A stretch of DNA of 64,000 bases from Closterium sp. NIES-65 (taxonomy: Eukaryota > Streptophyta > Zygnematophyceae > Desmidiales > Closteriaceae): the NCBI GenBank assembly GCA_948144175.1, contig CANXME010002459.1:62001-126000 (forward strand), in the 5' to 3' direction. Every line of letters starts with the position of its first letter. Within the stretch, counting starts at the first letter, position 1. Shown here in pieces: positions 40,621 to 52,402 of the stretch. The position numbers and the translations under genes were made by a program. The notes beneath the pieces are model-generated. The model did not search any database and was not told where the DNA came from. It worked only from the letters and a program-made list of their open reading frames with translations.

Positions 40621-41495
40621 TGTTAAAGACTTAGGACGGAGTCTAGGAAGTTATGGGGCCGGAATATCACAAAATCGTTGGTCTGAATTTCTGGACGGAA
40701 TCGTCGACTTCACAAGAAACGTCAAGAACAAAACTTTCACAGATAGAATTGTCTCAAACTCAAGTATGATGTAGCTCTTGACCGTGGCTATCTTTTCCAA
40801 ATTGAATCATGTCAAAAGACGGAGTAGAACTCGAGCTATGAATTTCGGCACACTAGGGGGTGAGCTGGCATGAAGTATTAACTCAATCACAATTGTTTTA
40901 CAAGTTCTCGCAAGTGCCACACCAAGAAGGTTGGAGTGGCTAGAAAGTAGGTAGGAGGGAAGAGGAGGACGAGAGGGAAGGTCCCAATGAGTCCCCAACC
41001 TAGGAAACCCCATAAGCACATCAAATCCCCTTCCTATGGCAACCCCACTTTTACTTCTGTCACTTTCCAACCCATGCCATCCACCTCACCCAACTTGGCC
41101 ACACTTGCAAACCTGGTTTGGCTTCTCCCAACCACATAGCAGCATCTACACTGATGGGCACAAATTTCCCAACCCCCAAAAAGTCTATACCCCATATTGA
41201 GTCAACCCGCAAAGTTCCCATAGTCGTCGCAACCAAATGTGATAAGTATACGAACTTCGAACGTTCGTAACTTTCTTGCTCGTGCTCCGACTGAAACGAT
41301 TCTTGGTTCGACGGAAAGCTTGAGCAAAAGAGTCACTTCATATATCTGCTCAAGCCAGATCACATTCACACACACTCAGAAAATCCAAACCGCACAAAAC
41401 ACATATTCTTGCACACACCCACACCACGCATGCAACGCACGAACATATGATGGGAGGCAGACAGACGTGAATGCGAATGATAGCATCACATAACA
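40621..41495 (-). repeat. LTR of an A-like copia element inserted in the gypsy fragment
   Basis: 875 bp bounded by TGTTA and TAACA inverted ends, with a CA-rich U3 stretch (41350-41440). Directly to its right CTCCCCCTATGG is the reversed polypurine tract of a minus-strand element. It is therefore a 3' LTR; the matching 5' LTR is not in the window. Confidence 0.75.
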
Positions 41496-41700
41496 GACTC
41501 CCCCTATGGCTGCCAACCATCATCTCTCATGCCTTAGCTCATGCATGCACACTCAATGCACACTCATTCCAGCAAGCTTCATGCCCTTCCAGTGCTCAGG
41601 TTCTGCCAGGCACTGGGTGAGAACGCCAGCCGCCTGCTGCTGGGTCTTCACAATCTCCAGCCGCACCTCCTTATCCCGGTGACTCCTGATTTCGGGAGTC
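41496..41700 (-). pseudogene. RNase H C-terminal tail of the A-like element
   Basis: Minus-strand translation gives HRDKEVRLEIVKTQQQAAG, VLTQCLAEPEHW and KLAGMSVH, aligned with the A1 end (RKEVKRGTVNPIYIKTHQQP, LADESHWRC, MSGMSMN). The rest of pol is missing to the right. Confidence 0.7.
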
Positions 41701-42254
41701 CTGTCAGTCTGCTTTCAATAGGGGGGGTAATTGTGGGAAAACAGAACCACCCTGCAGTCAACCTGCGCAATGCCGAAACCGACCTGCGAGGCGACTGCAT
41801 TGTGTAAGTTGCGCATCCTATGTCAGTTGGGGCGAGCAAATCGAGTTTGTTACCTTCGTGGTCGATAAGATGGCCCTCGCACATGCGAGACCCAAAAAAT
41901 TGGGTATAATTACAGCCGTAACAATTTTGAGATTGTTGGTTACCACGTGATCGCAAAATGTATATATCAAAAGCAGCAGCGTAATTGTTATTGGATATTT
42001 GTGCCTCAATGGAAAAGTGACAAAGCAAGAATCTTTAATTGTGATAACTAGATTGTTTACGAGCTGAACAATATCAACCGCGAGACTATGAGAAGCTACA
42101 TTAATAAAAATAAAGTATGACTTCGAATTACACACAGAAAAATGTAATTTGCACTATTGATCAAGGAACTCAAGTTTATAAAATGGTTAGAAATTAGGAA
42201 ACAGAGTGACATATACTAAACTAAATCTACATCCGCTACGGCTAAAGCAGGCTC
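41701..42254. other. AT-rich 3' flank of the minus-strand gene at 42255
   Basis: No protein-coding signal that I trust. The sequence is AT-rich with A-rich stretches and would contain the 3' UTR of the neighbouring spliced gene. Confidence 0.35.
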
Positions 42255-43060
42255 CTAGATATCCTCTACAATTTGCCAATTCTTCACAATAACATCTTCG
42301 AAGTAGTAAAACCCACTAACGGATGGGATGCTTGCACGACGGACCCAGCTCTCAACCTGGGCCCTCCTCTTGTCCATCTCGCGGGTGTTGTTCTCTGAAT
42401 AAGAAAAAATGCTGCTTTGTTCACGAGACAGCATCTCAAACTCCACCTGCCAAGCAAAACAAGTGCAATTAAATTAAATGGTAAATAATTAAGACACATA
42501 ATAAAGAAGCAAAGAAACTTACCGCTACCATTGTGTAGCAAAGCTGATCAATGCTGAGGGAGAATACACCACCCTCTTTCTTCTGCCACTTGCTTGCAGC
42601 AACTAAAAATGCCTCGCTACAGAACTGAATTTTCCACCTCAGCATGCCACGGCAGGCCAAACTCCTCTACACAAAGAGAAACAGAAGTGTAAGACACCAG
42701 TAATAACCAGAGCAGTGGCAAACAGTGAACACGTACCAGAGACGCACGATCGTGCATAAGAGCACCGATCGTCAACGGAGTCTTTCATTGCCTTGCCGTC
42801 AGGGTACTTCAACAGCTTGAAACTTGCCTTCCGAGACATCTTACCAAGTTTCCCCCACCAGCCGTCGCAAATTTCCTTCGCCCACTCGCCTTTCTTCCAC
42901 AAGTGATTTAATTTCCTGAAGTCTTTGGGTTTTAGGGCGAGGTGCACCACAACGGCCGACTTGAATTGGTCTTTATCAGAGGAAATGACACGCGCGGAGA
43001 CGTCAGGGCCCTTGAGCAGATCATCGCAGGCCTTCTTGCAAGCATCGTACAAGACGGAAC

Positions 43061-43185
43061 TGTAAAGAATGAGGAATGAATGAACTAGCAAGCAGGTGGG
43101 TACAAGTAGGAAAACCTAGAAGTGTTGTACCCCATATTGTCTACCCCACTACATCCTACACATACTATAGGATATAAGTTTGACA
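43061..43185 (-). repeat. 3' LTR of C1
   Basis: 125 bp; minus strand TGTCAAACTTATATCC to CTTTACA. Polypurine tract CCTATGGGGATG at 43186-43197. Confidence 0.9.
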
Positions 43186-43369
43186 CATCCCCATAGGCAA
43201 AGTATGGGAGAACAAGAGGTCAGAAGACAAGTCAAGCAAAGCAAAGCAAGCTCAGGGTAGATCACAACGTCACCACAAGAGCAAGGCCACAAGGCCAGTT
43301 CACATGCAAGATCATATATAAAGTTAAACAAGCAAGTGCAGGTATAGAAAGATCACAGTACAAGCATGG

Positions 43370-45006
43370 TCAAGAAGTGAGCAAGTGAGGCCAAGTAGGC
43401 ACAAGACCTAGCATCGTACGAAAGCACTGATGATCACAAGGTGGAAGTGCCTTGGTAAAGATATCAGCAGTGTTGGCCTCAGAGGCCACGTAAGCAAGGC
43501 GCGGCTGACCAAGATGCTGCGGCTCACGAGCAAGGAAGTAGCGGAGAGCAATGTGCTTCGTTCTGTGCTCCAGTCTCTCCTCCCGACACAAGGCCAGCAT
43601 GGCCTTGTTGTCTACGTACAGAACTGGAGGAGTACGAGGCGGCTCTCCTAGGTCAGTCAGCAGGTAGGTGAGCCAGCGTAGCTCCTGTGCAGCCATGGCC
43701 CCCGCGTAGATCTCAGCCTCACTGCTGGAGCCGAGAACAGAAGACAAGCGGGTAGACCACCACGAAACAGAGCCGGAGCCAAGGCTGAAGGTGTAACCCT
43801 GTGACGACCACTGCGTAGCCTGGTCGTCAGCCCAAGAAGCATCTGCATGACCTGTGAGGACCACTCGACGTCCCCCTCCAAGCACTAGCCCCATGCCCGA
43901 CGTACTGCAGAAGTAGCGCAACACCCTCTTCGCTGCAGCCATGTGTTCTGGTCGGTGTCTCCCAGGAGCAACATAGCGTGCCAAGATGCTAAGAGGGTAT
44001 GCAAGGTCAGGTCGTGTGCAGGTCATCAGGTACATGAGGCAGCCAACAAGCTCTGGGTACGGGCCACTCGGCTCTACGGACTCATCCGAAGGCAGAGCTG
44101 AGAGCGACTGGAGAGTAGACAGAGGAGTGGCCTGAGGCGAGGAGTACGTGAAGCCGAAGCGCTGAAGGACCTGCTGCACCATGTGTGACTGAGTCAGGGT
44201 AATGGTGTGCTTTGCTCTGTCCCTGGTGATCTGCAAGCCAAGGTAGCTGCCCAGTTCATCCAGGTCTGTGCACGTGTGTCTCTTCTGCAGCTCGGACTTC
44301 ACGTAGGCGAGTCCAGCAGTGTCAGCTGTGGCAAAGACCAAGTCGTCGACGTACACAAGGATGTATAACAGCGGCAAAGAGGTGTCGGTGCGCAGAAACA
44401 GCGACGGGTCGGTACTAGAAGGAGCAAACCCAAGAGCCGCAAGTGCAGTCCTCAGTGTGTCGTGCCACTCACGGGCCGCCTGGCGGAGACCGTAGACTGG
44501 CCGCCGGAGGCTCCATTTGGTACAAGGGGGAAACGACCCAGTGAAGCCAGGTGGGTGGCGCAGCCAAATCTCCTCGTGCAGGCTGCCCTGCAGAAAAGCA
44601 AACTGAAGTCAAGAGAGTGAAGCTTGTAGTCGCGCTGAGCGGCTATGTGCAGCAGCACCCGGAGAGTGGTCATCTTTGGGGTGGGAGAGAAGGTCTGATA
44701 GTAGTCAACTCCCTGCCGCTGACTGAAGCCTCGAGCCACGTAACGCGCCTTGAAGATAGGCGGAGAACCCGGCGGCCGCTTCACCCTGAAAATCCACATG
44801 CCACTGACGATGTTCGCCCTAGGTAGGGGAACCTTGTTGACGTAGGTGCCTGTGGACTTCCAGAAAGCCATCTCTGCGTCCATGGCTGACTGCCACTGAG
44901 AGGAGAAGGGACCCTTGATCGCCTGAGCGTACGATCGAGGAGTCGGGATGTCTGGTGCATTCGGGTCTCCCTCAAGGGCAATCAGCGTGGACAAGAGATG
45001 AGGCAA
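43370..45006 (-). pseudogene. RT-RNase H of C1, frameshifted
   Basis: The first part (45006-44452) has EGDPNAPDIPTPRSYAQA, FKARYVARGFSQRQG and LRVLLHIAAQRDYK, then a frameshift near 44595 in the LDFSTAF motif. The second part (44377-43370) continues in another frame with ILVYVDDLVFATAD, YLGLQITRD, LTQSHMVQQVL, CTRPDLAYPL, DASWADD, EAEIYAGAMAAQ, VDNKAMLALC and IFTKALPPCDHQCF, ending LLTS. The catalytic YVDD is intact. Protein order and spacing match G and H. The frame break alone prevents a complete polymerase. Confidence 0.88.
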
Positions 45007-46138
45007 AGCAGCAGCAAATCACTGGAACTCCTCCTGCCTCTCCTCAAGGTCGTCTGTGCTAAGAGCACACTCACCCCCGACGGACAGAGGACAGATAGAC
45101 TCCGACTCAACAACAAGACTAGTGGCGTAGTCTAGATGACAGCAAGCAGCGAAGTCGACATGCTCAGCAAGAACAGGAAGAGAGGACTCTGGAGGAGACG
45201 GCAACGGGACACGCAGAGGAGCAGTGGAAGGACGCAGTGCCATCTGGTGTGTGCGTGGGACCGCAGGAGGATGCGGAGGCGGAGCACGACGACTAGTGCA
45301 AGCAGCACGAAGAGGCGACGCGGGACAAGACGCAGGCTCACGACGCTCAGCAAGACCTCCAGTGGGACTAGTGGAGGGAGAAGGAGCAGGAAGAGGGGAG
45401 GCGGGCTGTAGCTGTGACTGCGACTGGACAGGTTGTGGACTCTCTAAAAAACACAGGACCAGTAGAGGGCGGGAGACCAAGAACCTGCTCAAGGAGCGGA
45501 ACGAAGTACGGCCGCGGCCACGCAGCGTCTCCAGAACCACCATGGACAGCACCAGTACCCCCAGCGGCAGCACCAGCAGTACCTCCAGCTCCAATAGCGC
45601 CAACTCCAGCACCCGCTGAAGCACCAGCGCTAGCAGAACCACCAGCGCCAACACCTCCAGCAGCTCCAGCTCCAGCAGGACCGACAGCTACAGTATCGCC
45701 AGCAGCTCCAGCAGTACCTCCAGCAGGACCAACTCGAGCAGCCCCAGCAGCACCCCCTGTCCTAGCAACTCCAGCACCGCCAGCACGAGTACCTCCGGGA
45801 CCAGCAGCAACAGTAGTACCTCCAGCTCCAGCAGCACCGCTGCAGCGCCGGGCAAACCACTCGCGCTGCTCCTGTGGAGAGAGTGGCTCCTGCCTCGACG
45901 AAGCCACGCGAGCGGCCGTAGAAGCAGACCTAGCACCCCCAGGCTCCGCACCCCGAGGCTCAGCACCCCCACACTCAGCACCCCCAGGCTCAGCACCCCC
46001 AGGCTCAGCACCCCCAAGCTCAGCACCCCCAAGCTCAGCACCCCCACGCTCCGCACCCCCAGGCCCAGCACCTCCAAACCCGGCACCCGCAGGCTCAGCA
46101 ACTCTAACAGCACCATAGTGAACAGCTACCTCGACAAG
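45007..46138 (-). repeat. Integrase-RT linker of C1 with 15-bp tandem repeats
   Basis: Minus-strand units of GGTGCTGAGCCTGGG (about 45940-46080) encode Gly-Gly-Ala-Glu-Pro/Leu pentapeptides, followed by Ala/Gly- and Pro/Ser-rich segments. H (55060-55140) and G (35940-36120) carry the same unit type; N has a Gln/Glu type instead. Confidence 0.75.
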
Positions 46139-47378
46139 CTAGACTGCGTCTACGTGGGACACACCTGACAGGGCAGGGCCCTGAGGGGGGAGGGGGTCTA
46201 CCGGGGGAGGACCTGGCGCAAGGAAGAGCGGCGGCGGGGGGAGGGGCGCAGTGCGGTAGGGGAAGAGACGGTAGTAAGGTACCGACTCGTCAAAGGTGAC
46301 GTCCTCGGAGGACAGAACACGGCCCGAGGTGGGGTGGTAAAACTGCCACCCAGGCACGTCAAGGGGGAAGCCAAGGAAGACGCAGGGAACAGCACGGGGG
46401 GACAGCTTGTCCGCAGACAAGTTGCGGACAAACGCCCGAGATCCCCAGACCTGAAACGCAGACGCATCGCCAACCTTCCCTGTCCACCGCAATGTGGGGG
46501 AGGTATTTGGCAAGGAGACCCGGGGCTGAAGGTTGAGTTGATGCGCTGCGTACTGAACCGCAAATAGCCACAGAAAATGGGGTGCAGCCGCATGGATCAT
46601 GCACGTACGAGCGACGTCCATGACCATGCCAATGCGGCGCTCAGCAATCCCATTTTGCTGTGAAGAGGCCGGAAGCATGAAGGTCTGGCGGATGCCCTGT
46701 GCATGACAGAAGGCTCCCAGACAGGTAGAGGAAAACTCCCCGCCTCGGTCAAAGTGCAGACGCAGAACAGGAAAGTCCGAGCTGAAACTCTCTCTGAGAT
46801 GGAGATGAGCTACGCGGATCTAGTCGATCAACACCGTAGTGACGTCACCCTTGCTGCGCAAGGGGAAGACTGTGGTGTAACGCGAGTAGACGTCAACCAC
46901 CAACTGGAAGTAATGCTTGTGCCCCTGTCCACAAACGCGGGCGGGGCCCCACACGTCCATGAGGAGAGTCTGCAGCGGAGCCTCTGTCGGAGGAAACTCG
47001 GAGGAGTGAGGGGCGGTGCGCTGTCGCCCCTCGATGCAAGGGAACGCAAGTAGGGGCAGGTCCCGGGGGTAGGGGAGGAAGAGACCGGGGGAGACCAGAG
47101 ACAAGGACACGGGAGGCCGTGCCTCGGAGAGGAGGCAGGGAGGGGTGACCAAGACGGTGGTGCCAAAGGAGAGTCTGGTGGGACAGGAGACGACACGAGA
47201 AGGGAGCAGACTCGGGACCAGACTTGGAGGCTGCAGTAAACACTTGACTCGACGCAGTTACTTGGCCAGACTCAGCAGCCAGAGGAGACTCAATAGTAAG
47301 TGTGTACAGGCTCGACCCTGGTCGACGGGTGAACGTTGCCAAGTGTCGGCCTGTCCGAGCACACGTGCAGTGGGTCAC
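46139..47378 (-). pseudogene. Integrase of C1
   Basis: Zinc region LLWHHRLGHPSLPPL (about 47210), core start LLMDVWGPARV (about 46970), core VVDVYSRYTTVFPL with VDD changed to VDV, then a stop after VLID at 46820. The C-terminal half in a further frame holds QQNGIAERR (catalytic Glu, about 46650) and LSPRAVPCVFLGFP. The equivalent of the second Asp lies between readable frames. At least two frame changes and one stop are visible, so it is inactive. Confidence 0.82.
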
Positions 47379-47417
47379 TCGCTGACTCGCAGGAGTGAAC
47401 TGGTCAACCCCCCTATC

Positions 47418-47846
47418 CTATAGGTCAGCTCCACTCACCAAGTTCGTAGAGAACGAGGGGAGGAAGAGACCTGACAGGGCGCCAGAGGGGGCTGCCGGGC
47501 ACGGTAAAACAGTGGAGATGCTAGCAAGGACAGGACCCCCAGAGTGGACCGCGAGGGAGCCTGCAACCGGCCGACTAAGCGGCGTAAGCATGGTGCAGTC
47601 TCGAAAGAAGGAGCGGGAAGCACCCGAGTCAAGGGTGAAGGTGTGTAAGGCCTGAGCCGACGTAGTACCAGAAAGGGCAGACTCACCAGCACCTGGGGCA
47701 GCAGACGCACTAGCACGTGGGGCAGCAGATGCACTAGCACCTAGAGCAGCAGCCTCACCAGCACCTAGAGCAGCAGCCTCAATGCCCGGGTTAGGCGGAA
47801 CACACAGGTAACAGTCACCCTCAACACTAGCAGACACAGCATACAT
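47418..47846 (-). pseudogene. Protease region of C1
   Basis: It begins in the acidic EGDCYLCVPPNPGIE segment and passes through Ala/Gly/Ser repeats of the ALGAGEAAALGAS type. It has the aspartic protease active site FTLDSGASRSFF and ends at a TAG (47418-47420) where B2 has a CAG (Gln). The repeats between Gag and protease are shared with B2 and E. Confidence 0.8.
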
Positions 47847-48128
47847 GGCAGCAAGAATAGCATTATAGTCAAGATCAAAGTTGGCAACCCCCGCCCTAGA
47901 CAGATCTCCCCAGCGAGGGATCTCTGACGCCTCAGGGAACTGGTGATGCCACGCGTCCGTCAGGCGGCCAAAGCAGCGCTGGGTGGAGTGCGGGCCCGCG
48001 CACTGCTCACCAGCGCGGTCGCTGGTACGGAGGACGTAAGTGCAGGGGCCAGTACCCCCAGCGCGCTGAAGCGCAGCGTACCACTTACGAAGCTGCTGAG
48101 GGGTCAGGGTCTCACGATTGCGCTGCTG

Positions 48129-49200
48129 CTACTGACGCGGACCACCACCGGACCCACTCCTCTGCGCAGAGTCGCGACCAGCTCCACCGCTGCCGCCGCC
48201 GCCACCTCTGCTGCCTCCACCACCTCCGCCGCCTCCGCCACCTCCGCAGCCTTCGCTCCCTCCGCCACCACCGCCGCCTCCTTCGCCGCCACTGCTGCCA
48301 CCGCCGCCGCCACCCCCGCCACCACTCCCTCCACCACCCCCATCCCCTCCACTGCCTCCACCAACACCTCCACCATCCCCGCTAGCCCCTTCAGCTCCCT
48401 TGCCCCCTTTGCCTTTGCGGGTGCAGGGTCTCTTGCTAAGGGGAGACGCAGCGCCGACCCCGTAGAAACCAACGAGGTCGGCCGCAGCAGCAGAAGCAAG
48501 AGAGGGCAAGAGGGGGGAGGGGGAACACCCCTCAAAGACGGGGGTGCGAGGGTCACCAGAAGAGGCTCCTACAGAGACTATGCTCTTCTCTGCTGCTAGA
48601 AGGCGCTCCTTGAGGAGGTCAACGGTGAGCGTGGTTGGGCAAACTGAGAGGAAGTGGCCTTTGACTAAGCGAAGGGAGTCAGGGAGCCGACTAACTACGT
48701 AGTAGAGGGTGATGTACATGGGGGGGGGGGGGGGGGGGGTTCTTGGCGCAGAACTCACTAGGAAGGGAAGCGCTGTAGCGAGTGTCACTAGTGCGGAGGT
48801 GCGTAATGAGGTCAGCGACTGTGGGAAAGGCAGCAAGGTCAGGGAAGAGGTACGGTAGCATGAGGCGGCTCAGTGCAGCAGTGGCAGGAGAAGAGTAGCG
48901 TGCAACTACAGTGTTGTTCAAGGTCTGAGCTCTCTTGTACTGGCTAAAGTGCGCACGCTCAATGCTCGGTAAGTGGCGACGCACAGCAAGAAGGGCAGCA
49001 GCATTGCGTGTCGCCCACTGTGAGCGAACAGTGCTGTCAGCAGTAGCAGGCGGGGCAGGGGAGGCACTAGAGGTGAGGTCGAACAGGGAGAGGCCGTCTG
49101 CCCTATCGCACTGGAGGAACAGCTGGAGGTCATCGACCCGAACCTCAAAGTCAACAGCACGACCCTCAAGATCAAAGGTAAGAACACTGGTGGTAGCCAT
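48129..49200 (-). pseudogene. Gag of C1, frame change at a 20-C run
   Basis: ATG at 49200 opens MATTSVLTFDLEGRAVDFEV, then DDLQLFLQCDRADG and ARYSSPATAALSRLMLPYL. At 48720-48739 the minus strand has 20 consecutive C immediately before ATGTACATC. The upstream frame terminates shortly after, while the rest of Gag (MYITLYYVVSRLPDSL, SVCPTTLTVDLLKERLL, KGKGGKGAEGAS, then a long Gly/Ser tract 48170-48420) lies in another frame. B2 has the same arrangement with 14 C. The Gly-rich tract precedes the PQQLR segment and a Cys/His box in the remaining gag sequence. Confidence 0.82.
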
Positions 49201-49269
49201 GACTGCAGTGGCCTAGCAAGGAGTGATCTCACCAGTCCGAGTAAGTAGGGCCGAGGCGTGCCGGTAGGT

Positions 49270-50110
49270 CTAGGAGCGGCTCGACGGCAGGGCGGCTCGG
49301 CGGCTCAGCGGCTCAGCTGCTAGGCGGCTCGGCAGTCGGGCGGCTCGGCTGTCGGGCGGCTCGGCGGATCAACTGCTGGGCGTCCCGGCAGCTGGGCGGC
49401 TCAGCGGCTCGGTTTCTGGGCGGCTTGGGGTTTCTGCTGTTGGGCGGCTCAGCTGCTGGGCTGCTCGGTAGAGGCGGCGTTGGGGCCGCTATGGGCGGCG
49501 ACGGGGCCGCTTAGGGAGGGGAGCGACGACGGGCCGTGTAGTGGGCGGCGACGGGGCCGCGTAGGAAGGGGGGGGGGCGGCGACGGGGCCGCTAGGGGCG
49601 GCGACAGGGCGGAGTAGAGGCGGCGACAGGGCCGCGTAGGGGCGGCAACGGGGCCGCTTAGGGGCGGCGACGGGGCCGTGTAGGGGCGGCAGCGGGGCCG
49701 CTTAGGGGCGGCGACGGGGCTGCGTAGGGTGAGAGGCGGCGACGGGGCCGCTAGGGGTGGCGACGAGGCCGCTAGGGGCGGCGACGGGGCCGCGTATGGG
49801 CGGTGACGGGGCCGCGTAGGGTGAGAGGCGGGGACGGGGCCGATAGGGGTGGCGACGTGGCCGCTAGGGGCGGCGATGGGGCTGCATAGGAGCGGCGACG
49901 GGGCCGCGTAGGGTGAGAGGCGGCGACGGGGCTGCTAGGGGCGGCGTCGGGGCCGCGTAAGGGCGGCGACGGGGCCGCGTAGGGGCGGCGACGTTGCCGC
50001 GTAGGGTGAAAGGCGGCGACGGGGCCGCTAGGGGCGGCAACGGGGCCGCGTGAGGGGCGGCGACGAGGCTGCTAGGGGCCACTAGGGGGCCTGGAAAGGG
50101 CGGCGAATAA
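49270..50110 (-). repeat. Leader minisatellites of C1
   Basis: Array 1 (about 49480-50090) has units around GGGGCCGCTAGGGGCGGCGAC. Array 2 (about 49290-49460) has units around CGGCTCGGCTGCTGGGCGG. Both lie between primer site and gag ATG, in the same order as in B2 and B2a. Confidence 0.75.
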
Positions 50111-50181
50111 GGCGCGGCTCGGGCAGGAGCGTCTGGCGCTCCGGTCAGAAAGGAAACTTTCAGTGGTGGGCCCAAGGAAGT

Positions 50182-50210
50182 GTTCCCACTAGGGAACCTG
50201 CTCTATGCCA
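50182..50210 (-). other. Primer-binding site plus hairpin of C1
   Basis: Minus strand TGGCATAGAGCAGGTTCC overlaps GTTCCCTAGTGGGAAC; the loop differs from B2 (TAGT against TCGT) while the stem is unchanged. GGGCCCACC lies nearby at about 50167-50175. Confidence 0.82.
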
Positions 50211-50335
50211 TGTGAAGAATGAGGAATGGATGAACTAGCAAGCAGGTGGGTACACGTAGGTAAACCTAGAAATGTTGTACCCCATATTGTCTATCCCACT
50301 ACAACCTACACTGACTATAGCATATAAGTTTGACA
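50211..50335 (-). repeat. 5' LTR of C1
   Basis: 125 bp; minus strand TGTCAAACTTATATGC to TTCTTCACA, with the primer site immediately after. Confidence 0.9.
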
Positions 50336-50939
50336 AGAACAACACGGTTAGTAGAAAGTATTAAAACTAGCAGGAAATAACAACGAAACAAAAGAAAAAC
50401 ATGAAACATTCCTCCATTGTTTTCTCGTTGCACCAACTCGGTTGATGAACAATCTCGAGAAGATTCTTGACAGTAGAAGCCAGAGTCTGGTGGATCTCAT
50501 CCGATACATGAAGCCGGTTTTCAATTCGCAGCATCGGAGCGCGAAATTCTTTCACCTCGCCGCGTATGGCATGGTCGATGTGGTTGTAGGAATTGGCCTT
50601 AGGGTGATGAACATCACGATCAGACGAGCACACGCCTGAAAATAAAAGGGAGATTTAATTAGAGCATAATGTTATGAAACTTAACTATTCATAACAAGGC
50701 CGGTTGAAACAACAACGAAAAAAACACTGACACAAACAGACGAGTACTCAGTAAAACGTACCGCCATTTCCAGCAGATGCAATGACATGTGCCGCCTCAC
50801 CACGTTGCGCTACTGGTAAGGTGGCATTCGAAGCGTGGTGGGGAGAGGCAACTCCATTGTCCGTGGTGTGCTCGGCATCAAGTGCCTCAAGGTCTTGTAG
50901 AGGCGAGGGTTCCGCAGGCCGAGCGCTCGGGGTACCCAC

Positions 50940-52059
50940 CTGCTGGTTAGGAGTTGAAGTTCTCCAAGCTCTAATGGTTGGGCTACCAAGCTCAAAGCCT
51001 TCGAGACGCCTATTCGAGGTTCAGGATCTCTTGCGCTGCAATTCCATAATTTCTGCAGGCACGCCTAACGCCATGTTTCCTAAAGTGCCCACTAACAGGC
51101 ATAGGGCATGTAGTTGAAAAAGATGCAAAAAATAGTGGGACTAGATGGAAGTTTTGGAATGAGAAGGAGCTCGGCTGGTTGGAAACGAGGACCACCTGCT
51201 CTGGTAGGAGACGAGATGAGCAGCACTGGCAGTAGGAACAGGACTATGAAGCATGTTTATATGGGTAGTGTTGACAGCGTGAAGGTTTACCCCGAGCTAT
51301 TTCCCAAGCCAAATATTACACCCATCCCACACTTTGCGAAAGCGGTCAAGCAATCCCTTCACCACGGACTTCAATCGAGGACCCACGAGGAATAGACCAG
51401 AACGTTAAACGCTAGAGCACGAGAAAATAACATCGCTTAACTTTGTTGCGAGTCATTTAGATAAGTACCGAACAGCACTACACAGAACATGCGAAGTCAA
51501 GAAATCACAGGGTGCTTTGTTTCTGCTTTCGAAACAAATGTTTCTGTAAAATACGCCAAAACATTGCACACGTCGGTGTTGTGTACATGGCTAAGTATGG
51601 TCCCAAAAAACATACCAGCCATAGCAACGCGACAACTGCGCAGCTGGATAAAGAGCTGTTCAGCAAACAAGGACAGAGCAACAGGTTTAATGACGTGGAC
51701 CTTTCCACGCGTGGAAGCGAGGCATATAAGTTGAACGAATAAGAGGCTTGTTGCCTGCAAAGCTGGCAACATTGTCGAAGTCACTAGAAGGCTGGCAGCT
51801 GCCGGTGACGTCATGGGAAGCTGGCACGAACAATCCATTTCAAGCGTGCATCGAGCCAGACAAAACTTAACAATGGCACGGTGGACACAGCACAGCTAAG
51901 AGCCAACCGTGCACTAGTCAGCAAGGCAGGAAAGGCTACCCAGTTGCGCGGCAGAAGGCCAGCATGCAACTGCGTAATGATTACTAGGCGTGACGAACTA
52001 TCGCCAACAACGCACGGGTGAAGTGTGAGAGGTCCAATTAAGACAAGGGTTAAGAGGGG
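50940..52059. other. Upstream flank of the unknown spliced gene
   Basis: Open frames occur on both strands (plus 51114-51395, minus 51497-51838), but none has a recognisable domain. A possible minus-strand start MALGVPAEIMELQRKRS near 51073 hits a stop after 17 codons. Bases 52055-52059 (AGGGG) are the target duplication of H. Confidence 0.3.
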
Positions 52060-52188
52060 TGAGAAAACTAGAACGAGGAATGAAAAGACTAAGTGAAAGT
52101 AGGGTACAAATATAAACCCCTAGAGATCTCTACCCCATATATGCTACCCCAGTATAGCCTACAGTAGCTATGTCATATAAATCTGACA
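52060..52188 (-). repeat. 3' LTR of H
   Basis: 129 bp; minus strand TGTCAGATTTATATGAC to TTTTCTCA. Confidence 0.9.
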
Positions 52189-52402
52189 CACCCCCATAGG
52201 CAAAGTGGGGGAGAACAAGGGGTCACAAGACCAGTCAAGCAAAGCAAAGCAAAGCAAGCTCAGGGTGGATCACAACGTCACCACACATTCCGAGCACAAG
52301 TTCAAGGCCACAAGGCCAGTTCACATGCAGGAGTACACATATATAAAAAAGGCTAGACAAGCAAGAGTAGGCGTATACATATATGTAACAGTACAAGCAA
52401 GG

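Larger units (their letters stand above)
43061..50335 (-). mobile_element. Near-complete family C copia element C1
   Basis: 7,275 bp with matching 125-bp LTRs (43061-43185 and 50211-50335), flanks GGAAC (43056-43060) and AGAAC (50336-50340) that look like a target duplication with one change, primer site and hairpin inside the right LTR, and polypurine tract beside the left LTR. It is the only family C copy here with every domain: leader arrays, gag, protease, integrase, linker, RT and RNase H. Several frameshifts and stops make it inactive. Confidence 0.93.
42255..50939 (-). pseudogene. Multi-exon gene of unknown function, hosting C1 in an intron; probably broken
   Basis: Five exon-like blocks on the minus strand have consensus borders: 50762-50939 (acceptor CAG, donor GTACGT), about 50400-50635 (acceptor TTTTCAG; phase matches the previous exon through a split Gly codon), 42737 to about 43050 (donor GTACGT), 42523-42666 (acceptor GTAG, donor GTAAGT) and 42255-42446 (acceptor TTGGCAG, phase-0 match, ending TAG). 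Encoded pieces include HHPKANSYNHIDHAIRGEVK, SARVISSDKDQFKSAVVVHL, LNHLWKKGEWAKEICDGWW and SGFYYFEDVIVKNWQIVEDI. I recognise no family. Element C1 (43061-50335) sits just downstream, in minus orientation, of a TACTAAC branch-point-like word, so probably in an intron. The junction between exons 42737 and 42666 does not keep frame in my reading, so the gene may be damaged or my border may be wrong. No clear 5' exon or ATG was found. Confidence 0.5.
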
